A stretch of DNA of 46,107 nucleotides from Spongospora subterranea (GCA_900404475.1 OUQQ01000092.1:1-46107); one strand, 5' to 3'. Counted from the stretch's first letter, positions 21,011 to 32,446 are shown. A program made the numbers and translations. The notes: generated from the sequence alone by a model not told the origin.

Positions 21011-24000
21011 ATGGAAGATACACTTGATACAGGTAAGTGTCATGTGATGTCGTTTTCTTTCTTGTTGACACAGTACAGTTAGCATTTGAGTTCATGAATC
21101 GTCGGGATCATGACAATGAGAATGAGCAGGCTTCCTTAGAAATCAATAATCCTGATGTATGCTTCACGATATTGTAGATCTATGCAGTCGGCCCACAGTT
21201 GACTCTAACTGGATCAGGAATTACAGGTCGGCGATCAGGACAATTCCTACTCCACTGGGCGCGAAAATATTAGTCCAAATGTTGACAAAAATATTTTGCC
21301 CACTGAGCTCTGCGACGGCCCTCTCCAACTTAGCAAATTGCAGTTATACAGGACCTTTAATTCGAATGCACCAGTTCAGGTAGAGAAGGAGCGCATGGGT
21401 GTCCATGTCTAACTGTTCAGTCAGGGCTGCGATCACTCTGCAGAATTTTTCTCTGGGATTGTCAGATTACCAGCGTTTTTACAAGACAGGGATACCCGAA
21501 CGTCATGTATTGCGCTCCATACGTCATGCGTTGCAATCGGGACCAGCACCGGCTCTGTTGTCTTGAAATCCATTAATGGGAATCCATATCACAAAGTTTA
21601 CGATTGTGATCAAAACAGTATCGCGATATATTAATTTTTTGCCTTCACTGATTCTCTCTTTGCAGAAACCAATAAGCATGGGGCAGCGACAGCTGTTGAG
21701 ATTTCCCCTAAGTGTGCATATCTAGCTGTTGGATACGAAAGCGGTGCCGTAATTTTGTAAAGTCACGTTGTCGTGACAAAGGCTTCCTCTGACCTGACCT
21801 GCATCGCTTTCAGATGGGATATATCGAATCAGTCCATCATCAAGTCGCTTTCAGGATTGCATGGCAGTCCAATATCAGCAATTCGTTTTATATCAGCCGA
21901 TCGTGCAGCGATTATTGCTGCAGATATCAAGGTTCAACTGATCTTAGTTTCATTTTTGTTTTAATCGTCTATAACCTTTGCAGGGTAATGCGTCGACAAT
22001 ATCTCTCACTAAGCATATGATCGGATGGTCTATAAACCGGTTTCCGGTTACAAAAGGCATTGGACAAATCACGGCGTTGTCGGTTTTGCTTCCTGATCTG
22101 TTGGCCATTGGCTGTTTTGCAGATCTGTTGATCTACAATATATCTGGGCATCGTGCAATATTATTGTCACGGGTAACGCTAGCCAACATTTGCTGCTGTT
22201 TAGCATGGAGCCCATCGCATAACCTTTTAGCTGTATCTCAAGGCGGCTCATTGTTGATCTTTGCTGTTAACAAGTCGCAAGCAATGCTTCGTCATAAGAT
22301 CGTCCTCTCTGATTCCTTTATCAGCTATTTAGGATTTCTCAATTCCGCAACTGTCTGCGCTATCGTTGGCAACAAATGTCTCATGGCTGCGGATATCGAA
22401 ACTGGGTCAATATTTCAGTCTGTCGATATTTCTTCAGTCGCCATCTCCTGCCATGATCGCTTTTATAATCCTGTCACTTTGCAGTCGTTTTTGTGCTCTG
22501 ACCATGCGTCTGTACTAATTTTGCCTTTATTTGTCTGCTTCTAAACCTTCTGCTTCAGGATCAGGTTTGTCGCTAACTTCTGTTTTGTTATGCTGACTAG
22601 GGATGGCTCGCTTTATCAAATTTCCGTTTTGAACCCATTAAACCGAGTCAATGCTTTGATTGGGACTGGTCAATGGATTCCTGCCTTATCATTAGGCATA
22701 GACTTTTACCAAGTATGCTTTATCGCCTGTAGGTATAACGAGCTAGTATTGAATGTGTTCATGTTTAGGCCGATTCTGATCCGTCTCAAATGGACCTGCT
22801 GCGGTCGAAACTGTCTCAATTTATAATTTCTTACCTGAATTCAAATCTATCAATGTCTGCGGCAGTGTTCGGTCCCGTTTTGGCTAATTCATTTTATTTT
22901 TGTATCGCCATCGACAACGTGCCATTGATTTTCGATGAAGTTTTCCAAATTTCTCAAAACCATATTCAGGTATATTTTACCACTCTGCTTGATTCCATAG
23001 AATCGTGTCCTGATATTCGACAAGTTCCTTTACCTGTTCTCAACGCTTGCGTCGACTATTTTTGCGAACGCAATCACACAAATAGACTGCAAAGATGTTT
23101 GTCGTTGCTTGATATATCTCAGTTCAAAGATCTTCAGAACATTTGCATCCAGCATAATCTCTGGAAAGCATATTTTTGCCTATGCCGCCGGTCGCAACTA
23201 GAGCCACCAAGACCCTGCATCCAGTTGCTTTCCTCCGTCGCTGAAGGTCATCCTGATGAATATTTCGCTGCTGATCACATTTGTCGTCATTTGGAGCCAT
23301 CCATCCCCATTAAGGAACAACAGAGTATTATGTTCTTTTTGATCAGAACGGAACCGTCTCCACTTCATCGACTCATCGCTTCTCATTTTTCTACTCTGAT
23401 CCCCGTTCTCGGCATTGCCTTACAGAATGACCATATGTGGCCAATTCCCTCATTTGGTCCCATTAGTCCTTCGCGGAGAGCTTCATCCCGACCAGGCAAA
23501 TCCATATCCAAGGCCAATGGACAAAATTCCAACTCAGAAGTCACTCGAAATGATGCCGTCGACATCCTACTTTCGGTGTTTTTCGATGGCAAAGTGATGG
23601 TTCAATCAAAATACAATTGGGAGATTGCTTCGCCTAGAGAACGTTTCAGTGACTTTGAAATTTCGTGTTTAATCAAGATTCTCGCGCCTCCGTTGTCGCA
23701 GGGTATGATTGGTGTGACTCCGTTTATTCTCCGGACGGTGATCATCCATCTGTTTCACGGTTGTAACGGCCCCGAAAGTGAAGCGCTTCTTCGTTCCATT
23801 TTCGAACGAAATTACCCCGAACGAGATATGATACCACAGCTTCTGGCGACGGCTCATGCGGTTGATTTCAAAGGTCTTATCATTGATCTGTATAAAATAT
23901 CAGGAGACCCTGTAAAATGCGTTGACGCATACCTTGTTGGCCAGTCAAATCAAACCATTTTCGACTACATCGTTGAAGTCTTGACAACCCAAAACGTGCC

Positions 24001-25349
24001 TCCATTTCGCCAAGGATTGTTGAAGCGAATCTATCCCCTGGTCGAAATCAATGGATTTCATACGGTTTGTCAGCTTGCACTCAATTCTCTGTCTAGGTTC
24101 AGTTACCTCAATGATTTAGGCCAGGCTGATCAACGACTTTTTTCCAGAAGATAACGAACTCGTGATAGAATCCCTTGCACCTTGGCCGCGATCCCAGTTT
24201 TCATATCTTCGTGGATTGCTGATCAACCTGGCGGTTGATGCTTCTCCAGAGATTCACGAATTATTTATCAAGCTCATGGCCCAGTTTGATCCCGCTTCCG
24301 TATTAGCTTATATTCGTGGACACCATCACTATTCTGTATTTTACCACCTGTTGCATACATATCAACGTTTTCATCAGATACTTTTTTAGATTGACTCTGT
24401 TCTCAAGATTGTTCAACAGTTCAATATTACTGATGCCATTTGCTTTTTACTAGAACGAACTGGTTCGTGCTTTATCAGCTTCTAACAAGGGTTTTATCAA
24501 ATATGGATGATTTAGGAGACATTGATACCGCATTAAAGTTGCTTTTGAAATCAATTGATCCGATGTATGAAATTTTCAAGCAATCAGTGGATAAGGTCCC
24601 AAAGGTCTCAAACCGCGGGCGTCATGGAAGTTTTGAAAAAATACCTGCTGCCGCGTCCATCAAACGGCGTATTACTGATGCAGCCTCACTTTGTCAGCGA
24701 CATTCCTCACTTCCCGATAATGAACCACGGTGGATGGCGCTACTGGATAAATTTATGCAGCTCCAAAAGCGGGAAACGGACCCATCTGTAAACGCGGTCC
24801 TAGTCGGGTTCATACAAAGTGTTTGCCTACTCAGTTCTCTTTGAGTCAAAACTGACCGCACCCATGTTTAGGCGTCCTAACCGCTATGCGAGGATATGCG
24901 CCGTTGACAAAAATCTTGCTCGAAATCATGACGGAGCATAGCGATGCTGTCTATCTAGAATTTCGTGATACAATACTGTCATTGATAGAGACTCTAATTT
25001 ATGATGCAGATATGTGTGTCGCTGATGTCAGTTTTGATCAATTTCAACGGCTGATGCAATTTCTAGGTTGAGTTTATGCAACGCTATGATGGCTGAAGAT
25101 GAGCATGGTATTTCTTCCAGGAAGTGTCAAATGATGGCTCAACCTATTTTATCTCCAACTGTTGCGACATGCTCGGATTGCGGCTCTCAACTTCAACACA
25201 GCGACTATATACTGTTTATGTGTGGGCATGGTTGCCACTCTTCATGCTCATCGAAATCGACCTGTAATTTCTGCTTTCAACCGTTGAACTTGTCGAAATA
25301 TAAGCCTAGAACAGCCGAAGTCATGCAGAAGGAGTTTCAGCTTCCATAA
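21011..25349 (+). CDS. VPS8: VPS8, CORVET tethering-complex subunit with C-terminal RING-H2
   Basis: Membrane-tethering subunit of the endosomal CORVET complex, which recognises Rab5-type GTPases. Spliced start MEDTLDTVQLAFEFMNRRD (exon 1 at 21011-21032, intron 21033-21073), then an acidic segment and a second intron of about 62 bases before ELQVGDQDNSYSTGRENI. A WD40 region follows (TSCVAIGTSTGSVVLKSING, CAYLAVGYESGAVI, SPISAIRFISADRAAII, LLAIGCFADLLIYNIS). Then a long alpha-solenoid fills 22590-25070, including the 454-codon exon 22790-24154. It ends in a RING-H2 at about 25150-25290 (CSDCGSQLQ, CGHGCHSSCSS, CNFCFQPL). WD40-solenoid-RING at roughly 1,250-1,300 residues is VPS8. VPS41 is the main alternative, but the N-terminal repeat style and the linker favour VPS8. 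The donor of intron 1 is a textbook GTAAGT. Confidence 0.87.
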
Positions 25350-25408
25350 TTTCAAACTAGTTGATCCCGTTAATATAATATCTGTATATATGTAGTAGCA
25401 CCCCTAAA

Positions 25409-26620
25409 TCAAAATCGATTAAGATTCCGTATATGTCCTGAGCCATCAGCATTCTCGCGAATTATCCGTTGAGTGTCAAAAGCTACTCCATTCCACAGTG
25501 TCCGCATTTGAGGATGTTCTAAGGGAAGGGGCACATTTGGGTCGGATTCTCCAGATCCCTCGCCTTCGGCAGGAACGGCCGACTCATCCTGGATGTTTAC
25601 ATTTGTTTCGGCGGCAACTGCACCGTTGCTTATTGCCCGAAGTATTACATTGGTACAGCTGGTACAGACAATAAGTACGATCGATGAATTTGCTGGGAAC
25701 GTCACCACTATGTCTCTACAAGATTCAATAATTATTGAACCGCATTCTCCGGTAGAAGTGAGCTTGGTTGAATAGCACTGTGATAAATGTCAAACCGATT
25801 GTTGAACAGCGAACTTTACAACAGAATATTTGCCTTTAAGATCTCGACACTGGAAATAATCGAATGATATTGAATATCACAGTCTACGCATGACTGAACG
25901 AAGATGGAGGCTTGCTTATTTGGAAATTTGAATTTAGATTGGGCGCAATTAAGTAGGTGCATCCTAGAATTGTGTAGCTGACATTCGATGTTGGCATCAA
26001 TCTCGTCCGTATATTCATCGGCAGCTCGAATACTTAGCATCGACATAACGCCAGCTACAGCCAAATTTGTTGGATCCTCAGCGTCGTAGGTGTCTTCGTT
26101 CTGATCAGACCCTAATATTTCCGAGACTTCGTTTGGCATTTGAAACAGGTTTTTCGGAATAGGACTGTACGTATTATCGTCTGTAGGATTTTCAGTTCCC
26201 TTTAGCAATCGTGTCAATCATTTACCGCTTTGATTTACGAGATCGCTAGTACACACCAACCTGTACAACTTGGAACATTTCCCGATCTACATCAAAATTG
26301 CGGTGCTTAATATTCTCGCAGTTATCAAGACACCAGAAAATATTTGGATAATCCATCTAATTGTGTAGGAGTCGAAGTTACCAAAGTTGCAAATGCCCAG
26401 CTCAGTGTCATAACTAGTTTACCTCAACTATACATGCGCGTTCACCTCGGACATAAATCGTTCTTCCGATCTTGAGGTGCTCGGGCTGGGCCTGAATCAG
26501 ATCTACTGATATTCGTGGTAATTGCCGCCCAGATGTATGGTCCACAAAAGGCGACGACATCGAAGGGATGGCGTCATCCGAACTGTCATCAAACATTGGC
26601 CGAAATCTGGAAATTCTCAC
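25409..26620 (-). CDS. Unknown spliced protein with conserved-looking cysteines
   Basis: Four or more exons on the minus strand starting MRISRFRPMFDDSSDDAIPS (26620). Exon 1 ends TIYVRGERACIVEV; a GTAAAC intron follows; exon 2 reads EMDYPNIFWCLDNCENIKHR; then an acidic exon (SEILGSDQNEDTYDAEDPTN) with LLNCAQSKFKF and CVDCDIQYHSII. The last exon, CYSTKLTSTGECGSIIIES with IVLIVCTSCTNVILRAI, has a Gly/Glu-rich stretch and ends HIRNLNRF. The C-x3-C and C-x2-C pairs (CLDNC, CVDC, CTSC) suggest metal binding. The join into the last exon works only with a GC donor (AAG|GCAAAT). About 350 residues, no family recognised. It is convergent with VPS8, 59 bp apart. Confidence 0.6.
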
Positions 26621-27092
26621 CCCTCACCCTTGACGGAAACCCTTAAATTATGAGCAGAGGGTTTCAGAAGGTATCAATAATGATACAAGGGGGATCCACC
26701 AACACCAATCCAGGGTGATGTGGCTGCCCCAGTCAGGAAGAGATGCGAACCCCAGTCAAGTCACCAATTAAACCATGACCTGTTCCGCTACTGGGTACGG
26801 TCCGAGGACAAGACCAGTCAACGATCTTGACAAATGTGAAGCTCGGTGTCACCACCGTCCAAGTTCTAGAAAATACATTAAATATTGTCTGAAAGTTTGA
26901 CGGAAAAGCAGAATTCAGCTTTGATTTCTCTGCACGCTTAGTTGCAGAATTATTCGCGCGATCATTGCTATGACGACGAAATACCATGGCGAAAGCATGA
27001 TGAATATAGAAAGTGAATCGCATTATTTAAATTGTATTATGTCGATAATAGCAGCTTGAAGTATTGTATACAATCGTGAACGTGTTGGTTTC
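26621..27092. other. Intergenic
   Basis: Promoter side of the unknown gene and 3' flank of G-gamma. A T-arm-like stretch near 26750 was examined and does not fold as a tRNA. Confidence 0.4.
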
Positions 27093-27296
27093 TCACATGA
27101 CAGTACATGTACATCCCGAATTTCGATCTCGGATCCATTCATTATCATGCTCGAAAAAAGGATCAGGTTTGCTTTGAACGAATGCGATGATTTTTGCAGA
27201 CGCTGCATCAGGCATCATCGCTTCCTTTAATACATCAGCCTCTTTTCTTAGATGATCTAGTTCAAGGTTCTTCTTGGCCAACTGATCGTCACTCAT
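27093..27296 (-). CDS. Heterotrimeric G-protein gamma subunit (GGL) with CaaX box
   Basis: 67-residue intronless ORF. It starts MSDDQLAKKNLELDHLRKEA, a coiled-coil heptad region that pairs with G-beta, followed by AKIIAFVQSKPDPFFEH, which matches the GGL core (the usual NPF is DPF here), and ends GCTCTVM. The C-terminal CTVM is a CaaX box. With Met as last residue it should be farnesylated, and the second Cys two residues upstream is a likely palmitoylation site, as in fungal Ste18-type gammas. Role: membrane anchoring of G-beta-gamma in receptor signalling. The window also encodes farnesyltransferase beta and a DHHC palmitoyltransferase. Confidence 0.85.
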   Translation of the reverse strand: MSDDQLAKKNLELDHLRKEADVLKEAMMPDAASAKIIAFVQSKPDPFFEHDNEWIRDRNSGCTCTVM

Positions 27297-28403
27297 AATA
27301 AGTCCTTAATATGGTTTGCCCAAACTGATGAATGAACGATGATTTTGCAATTTGGTGAACGTCTTGTATATCGACACGAACTTGTCTCAGTGCTGTCTTC
27401 GCTTACTCTCCTGTGTTGTCGCTTATCCGGCTTTCGATCTGGTTGGCGGGCACTGACACGCCCAGAGCCGAGACAATGATTCCAGGTGATAGCTCTGCCG
27501 TATTAATGATCTGTAATATTCAGGGGCCTGAGGTTGAGCCCGATATGGTGTGTGCCGTGCAGCAGGAAGATAAGAGTGAGATAGGGCACAGAGTCCCAGT
27601 GCTGGGCAGCCACACAGGCCCACTGAACCACGATAGGGAATGGATAATGCTACTTCAGGGATTGGAGAACAGCGCTGCAATTCCAAACTGATTGGCCTCT
27701 TTTACGAACAACAGTCAAATCCGACTATCTCATTAACGGGATGGGCGTCTTGATCGCATACGGTACTCAGAACAGAGGCAGCGATCACGTGAGCCTCCTG
27801 AAACAGGTACAGTAGTGTTGTTTTTTTTGCTAAACCACTCTCGCAATTGCTTTGAATCAATTGGAGAGGTCGCCTCGGATATCAATTTTGGAAATTTCAA
27901 GATCTGCGGCCATTATCAAATCTCTGGATTCCTGGACAACTGATGTCGCCCTGTGCACTTGCGCCTCCATCAAAATAGTAACACGAGATTTATGACAAAA
28001 ATCGAAACTGTGTGGCGAAAGCCTAAACCTGGTGCTCTATATTACCCCGGGCAGTTGCGGTATAATCGTTCATTTCTTTAAGATATCAAAAGTTACAACT
28101 AGGATACTCATCCATAATAAAACAAGTTACCTCAATCCATATGCTGATAAAGGATTAACGCTTTGACCATTCATTGACAAGGTTCGTCACGTTTTCTAAA
28201 AACACGAATGCTGTGAAATTTCGTCAAGGCATCTCTCGTGACTATTTACAACTTACTGCCCTCGATATTAAGTTCATTGAAAGTGTCTAAAGTTAGAAAA
28301 CAATTGTGAAACGACGTTTCGACTAGTTGCAAACTTCTCACAAAGCATACAGTACAAACATCATTAACTTGAATCCAATTGTCGTCGGCTACAAATCGTG
28401 GCC
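27297..28403. other. Gene-free stretch with a GC-richer island
   Basis: About 1.1 kb without a supported gene. The segment 27413-27691 is GC-richer than its flanks and open on both strands, but neither translation resembles a protein family. Frames there are probably open because AT-rich stop codons are scarce. Confidence 0.4.
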
Positions 28404-28706
28404 TCACTTATCACATGAGGGGCAGTGTTGCTCTGTCAACAATTCGAGTATTTGACTGTTTGCAAATGCTTGGTCGGTAGCCTGGAATAACAGGGCAAAA
28501 TGAATTTCCGCTCTAGATAAATTTTCGTACAAGAAAACTTGGTCAATGCAACACTGTCTAATGTATTTACGGGACATATCTTTATTAGCAAACAACGAAT
28601 GACGAAATTGGCCTCACCTACTGGCACCAATGCGTGCACTAACACGCAAATGGGAGTCATGGACCTGTGAGTTCGGTGTCCTTGTTGACATCGCAAACGC
28701 TGACAT
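28404..28706 (-). CDS. Unknown small protein, 2 exons
   Basis: ATG at 28704-28706 opens MSAFAMSTRTPNSQVHDSHL and continues RVSARIGA. After a short intron (donor GTAGGT, acceptor aataaag) it continues NMSRKYIRQCCIDQVFLYEN, a helical segment SRAEIHFALLFQATDQAF and a C-terminus EQHCPSCDK. About 85 residues. The ordinary composition and a clean phase-correct splice support coding. No family recognised; further 3' exons cannot be excluded. Confidence 0.5.
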
Positions 28707-29177
28707 AATCGTCCTCACTTGATCATAACGATACGAGGTTATCCATTGAGTTCCAGCAGAAGCTATTCAGGTCACAATGGCTCGCCATTGATTCCGGTAG
28801 GGTTAACGGCCGTTGAATTTGAGAGCGCGACTTTCATGCGCAGGTGTGTACACATACTTTGGCGCCAGATACTGTACACGGATTTTGACCCCCATGGTTT
28901 GAGGACTAAAACTGGAGGATCTGGATCAAATACTGAGAAACAGGTGGCATTCAGTACTTGTTGTTCTGAGGGCGAAGTGGCTTTGGAGAATAATTTCTAA
29001 ACTCGGCGCAACAATTTACGTATTTGACAATACGTTGAGCGGCGAGGGTCATCCTTTCCAACGTCATGGTCTGATCCAGTGATCCGTCACCGTCACGGAC
29101 AGAGAGACCAGTAAATACAATGCACTCAGAGATATAAACTGCACTTGTCAAACGGGGTAGTTTGGTGAAAATTGGCG
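28707..29177. other. Intergenic between unknown small gene and MOCS1A
   Basis: Open frames on both strands (28719-29000 plus, 28951-29151 minus) lack good starts and familiar motifs. A short minus-strand string MGVKIRVQYLAP near 28910 recalls a MoaD start but does not continue as one. Confidence 0.35.
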
Positions 29178-30589
29178 ATGCTGATCAGCGTTAGACGGTG
29201 TATTCGGAGGCTTTCGTCGCATTCACAATCCGTCCCGGCTCATGAATTGGATTCCATTCTGTCATCAGGCTTATCTTCTTTATCTGACACCCATGGGCGG
29301 TTCCATTCATATCTTCGGATATCTTTAACTGAGGTCAGTCGTCGTGTAAAATCAGACTCGTTCTTTTAAATGGTATTCGCTTGTGCACTGGAGTTATGAA
29401 CAAGTTAATTGACTTGAATTGTGCTGTTTAGCGCTGCAATCTTCGTTGTCATTATTGTATGCCTGAATCGGGCGTTTCCTTAACTCCTAACCCACTGCTA
29501 CTAACTGCCTTGGAGATACATCAAATAGCGAAGCTGTTCGTTTCTCAGGGTGTAAACAAGATACGGTTAACGGGAGGAGAACCGCTAGTTCGCCGGTACT
29601 ATGAACTTTTTGGCACAAACGGTCCTCGTATAAGTCTCCAACTTAGAGATATCGTCGAAATTGTATCGAATCTGAACAAATTACGACCAAATGGGTTGTC
29701 TACAATTGCCATGACCACAAATGGCCTGTTATTGTCACGATATCTTCCAGAGCTCATTGATGCTGGATTAACCCATGTCAATATTTCCCTGGACACATTA
29801 TGTAATAGTGTGAAGTCGTATTTTCATCTCCTTATCTAACCATTATTATGGTTCCAGCCCCTCATCGGTTTCAGCTAATCAGTAAACGGATGGGACATGA
29901 ACGAGTCCTGCGCTCCATTGACGATGCCATTCAATCTGGGTTGAAATCCGTAAAAATCAACTGTGTTGTAATGAATGGAATTAACGCTGATGAAATTATT
30001 GACTTCGTTGAGTTAACGCGATCGAAACTGGTCGAGGTTCGGTTTATCGAAATGATGCCATTTGCCAGCAATACTTTTGACAATCGCAAACTGTTGCCAT
30101 TCAAGGCAATGCTGGGTATGATTCAGCAGGTATATCAATCCTAATTTCTGTTTTAAAGAGTTTTGACCTCAGAAGTCTACAGGCATACCCTGATATCTAC
30201 AAAGCTGTGCCTGAATCTAATGAAACCTCCAAAGTGTACAACATTCCAGGATTTGCGGGAAGAATCGGCTTTATAACATCGATGAGGTACGTAGTGAGTT
30301 TAGCTAGCGGTCGCAACCTTTGCGTTTAATCCCAGAACTTCTTCTTAGTCAGCATTTTTGTTTTTCTTGTAATCGCCTTCGAATAACAGCTGATGGTAAT
30401 TTAAAAGTTTGCCTATTTGATCAACGTGAGGTGAGCTTACGAGACCATTTACGCTCTGGAATTTCCGATCAAAATCTTCTGGCGATAATCAACCAGAGTG
30501 TCAAGTTCAAGAAGTTGCAGCACGCTGGCATGGATATGCTGGCTGCATCCAAAGCAGGCAATCGTCCCATGATCACAATCGGTGGATGA
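29178..30589 (+). CDS. MOCS1A: GTP 3',8-cyclase, MoaA / MOCS1A (molybdenum cofactor)
   Basis: Radical-SAM enzyme that, with MoaC, turns GTP into cyclic pyranopterin monophosphate. The N-terminus ([19 protein letters not shown]) is Arg/Ser-rich without acids, as in mitochondrial presequences. Splicing at [21 protein letters not shown] creates the CxxxCxxC iron-sulfur motif. [10 protein letters not shown] follows, then [20 protein letters not shown] and [37 protein letters not shown] and, near the C-terminus, [20 protein letters not shown] with the second cluster's cysteines. It ends [11 protein letters not shown]; the terminal Gly-Gly is typical and functionally important in this family. At least five introns of about 50 bases. 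The ATG at 29178 is preferred over an in-frame TTG 6 bp upstream. Confidence 0.94.
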
Positions 30590-31004
30590 TATACAAGTTT
30601 CGCCATATCATCATGTCGTGTAAATAAATTTATGCATTACGTCATGGCATGGGGAAGATTCGTATTTGTTCGGGCAGATCTGAATATTGGAGCTCTGTAG
30701 TTGAGTAAATGAACAGTCTGTCCCATTGAGAGGGCTGTACTGTATTCAGTACAGTACTACCTTTCGATCTCTCGATCTATCCTCTCCTCTCTACTTCTCT
30801 ATCAATCGCTCTGTCAGTTCCTCTCTCCCGTTTTCTCTACCTGTTTTCCTGTCTACCTGCTGTGCTCAAGTACAGTGCCTATCATCTCTGCTGTTCATAG
30901 GATCGATTCCAGGGTAATATCTTTCTCAGACTCACTCACCAGAAAGGCTGGCCTGTGCTCACGTACACTGATCCAGTTCACCAAACCAGGTCCAAAACAG
31001 CAAA
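30590..31004. promoter_or_regulatory. Promoter and 5'UTR region of the HMG-box gene
   Basis: Contains a palindrome-like element at about 30736-30757 (GTACTGTA..TACAGTAC) followed by a C/T-rich tract at about 30760-30870, a common feature of strong promoters in compact fungal genomes. Inference only. Confidence 0.4.
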
Positions 31005-31058
31005 GTACGTTCTTTCTTCCTTGATTTACCCAATAAGGTATACTAACAAAAATATCAG
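31005..31058 (+). other. 5'UTR intron with TACTAAC branch site
   Basis: GTACGT donor at 31005, a perfect TACTAAC at 31041-31047 and acceptor atatcag ending at 31058, three bases before the HMG-box ATG. The 54-base length matches the coding introns of the window. Confidence 0.8.
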
Positions 31059-31061
31059 AAA

Positions 31062-31352
31062 ATGGCCAAAAATGAAGTCAAAAAGACTGTGTCAAAGGTG
31101 GCACCTGCTAAGAAGGCAGGTAAGAAGGAGAAAAAATCTGGACCACGACGTGCATTGAGCGCCTATATCTGTTTCACAACGACCAATCGTCTGAAAATTA
31201 AGGAACAACATCCAGACGCGTCGTTTGCCGAGCTGGGGAAAATCCTGGGACAAAAATGGAAAGAGCTGAGCGACAAAGAGAAGGCTCCATATGAAAAATT
31301 GGCAGCCGCCGATAAGGCTCGATACGAAAAGGAAAAGGCATTGAACGGCTAA
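31062..31352 (+). CDS. NHP6: Nhp6-type HMG-box chromatin protein
   Basis: 96-residue protein with a Lys-rich N-terminal arm (MAKNEVKKTVSKVAPAKKAG) and a single HMG box from about residue 28: PRRALSAYICFTTTNRLKIK, DASFAELGKILGQKWKELSD, KEKAPYEKLAAADKARYEKE. Small size, basic arm plus one box and the RRALSAY signature match Nhp6, an abundant non-sequence-specific DNA-bending protein that assists FACT. The coding part is uninterrupted; the only intron is in the 5'UTR. The upstream pyrimidine-rich tract fits high expression. Confidence 0.93.
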   Translation: MAKNEVKKTVSKVAPAKKAGKKEKKSGPRRALSAYICFTTTNRLKIKEQHPDASFAELGKILGQKWKELSDKEKAPYEKLAAADKARYEKEKALNG

Positions 31353-31552
31353 TGCAATTAATGAAAGTACTATTCACTATTTAATCAGCCTGCCTAGCAA
31401 TCTCAACGAAATGTCTGAACACTGGCGAAATCATTCAATACACATACAATTATGATTGTTGTAATATTAATTTATGAAGCATGTGGAGAAATCAGTGGGA
31501 ACATAGATGTGTAAAAAATGGATTTGATGAATATATTTTATTGGGTGGTTTT

Positions 31553-32362
31553 CTATGTGTATAAAATTGATAAACGGGCGAGAAGGTGCCCTTGATCAGC
31601 GGCCAAACGGAATAGGCGATTGGCCTCGACCCTGTTCTTATCGATCCCAATCCCTTCCTCACAGCACCTGGCCAAGTCAAACTGTGCCCCAGGATGGTGC
31701 TGCTCAACTGCTTGCTGGTACATTGCCACAGCCGCCTTCGCGTCTTTCGGGACCTGCTGCCCAATCTCATAGGCGATTCCCATCTTGTGCTGTGCTGCAG
31801 GAAGGCCATCCTTAGCCGCTAGCCTCCACCAGTGAACGGCAAGAGATATGTCCCTTTCAACTCCCAACCCTTTCTCGTAGCACTTCCCCAACTCGAATTT
31901 GGCCTTGCTATGGCCTTGATCAGCCGCAGCCGCCCACAATTCAGCAGCCCGCCTCATATCGTGCTCAACTCCATGTCCCTTCTCATAACACAGGGCAAGG
32001 CTGTATTGGGCTTTAGCACTCCCTGCTTGGGCTAATCGAGCCCAGGCCTTCGCCGCGTCCTCTATATCGATCAGCGCCCAGTCTTGGACAGCCCCTGGGG
32101 ATTCCCTTATCACATTCCTCCTCCTGCATGTCCTCTTGGCATGGGTTTGCTCCCCTTCGGTTGCTCTTCGCTTTCCTGCCCGACATCCACCACACAATGC
32201 CTTTACAGTTTCCTTGGCGCCTTTAGCTTCTTCCCCTTCACTCCAATTCATTATCTGTATAGGACTAGTGTTGATAATATCATAATCGGATATAGTTTCA
32301 GGGATCACGTCGAGTACCGATAAACCTGCGAAGGTTTCCTCCTCATCGTGATTATCAATCAT
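31553..32362 (-). CDS. Sel1-like repeat (SLR) protein
   Basis: 269 residues. The first ~100 residues are acidic then basic (EEAKGAKETVKALCGGCRAG, KRTCRRR) without a known domain. From about residue 105, four and a half 36-residue Sel1 repeats follow: AKAWARLAQAGSAKAQYSLA, AAELWAAAADQGHSKAKFEL with CYEKGLGVERD, AVHWWRLAAKDGLPAAQHKM, AVAMYQQAVEQHHPGAQFDL, ANRLFRLAADQGHLLARL. SLR proteins are helical scaffolds, for example in chitin-synthase activation (Skt5) or ERAD (Hrd3). No transmembrane segment is visible, so neither role can be assigned. The segment is GC-richer than most of the window and has no intron, which may mark recent gain or duplication. Confidence 0.85.
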   Translation of the reverse strand: MIDNHDEEETFAGLSVLDVIPETISDYDIINTSPIQIMNWSEGEEAKGAKETVKALCGGCRAGKRRATEGEQTHAKRTCRRRNVIRESPGAVQDWALIDIEDAAKAWARLAQAGSAKAQYSLALCYEKGHGVEHDMRRAAELWAAAADQGHSKAKFELGKCYEKGLGVERDISLAVHWWRLAAKDGLPAAQHKMGIAYEIGQQVPKDAKAAVAMYQQAVEQHHPGAQFDLARCCEEGIGIDKNRVEANRLFRLAADQGHLLARLSILYT

Positions 32363-32435
32363 ATCAATAGTACTATCAACTCGGGTCGGAGAAAGGGAGA
32401 GGGGAGGGGCGACAACTTTCGGGGCCGCCGGGATA

Positions 32436-32446
32436 CAGAGATATTA
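32436..32446 (-). promoter_or_regulatory. Possible TATA box of the Sel1-repeat gene
   Basis: Minus-strand CTATATAATAT about 75-80 bp upstream of the SLR start codon. Sequence and spacing are plausible; not otherwise supported. Confidence 0.35.

Noticed and set aside
26735..26825. tRNA-like T-arm (GGGGTTCGCATCTC on the minus strand)
   Set aside because: The T-stem relies on weak G-T pairs and no matching acceptor or anticodon stem exists at tRNA spacing.
27413..27691. Opposing open frames of about 90 codons
   Set aside because: Both are open in a GC-richer patch, with no motif, splice context or sensible composition.
28880..28930. MoaD/MOCS2A-like start MGVKIRVQYLAP near the MoaA gene
   Set aside because: The following sequence does not continue as a MoaD fold and lacks the terminal Gly-Gly, in the raw frame or with plausible splicing.
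30726..30917. 63-codon ORF in the C/T-rich tract upstream of NHP6
   Set aside because: Low-complexity Ser/Leu translation of a pyrimidine tract in a probable promoter.
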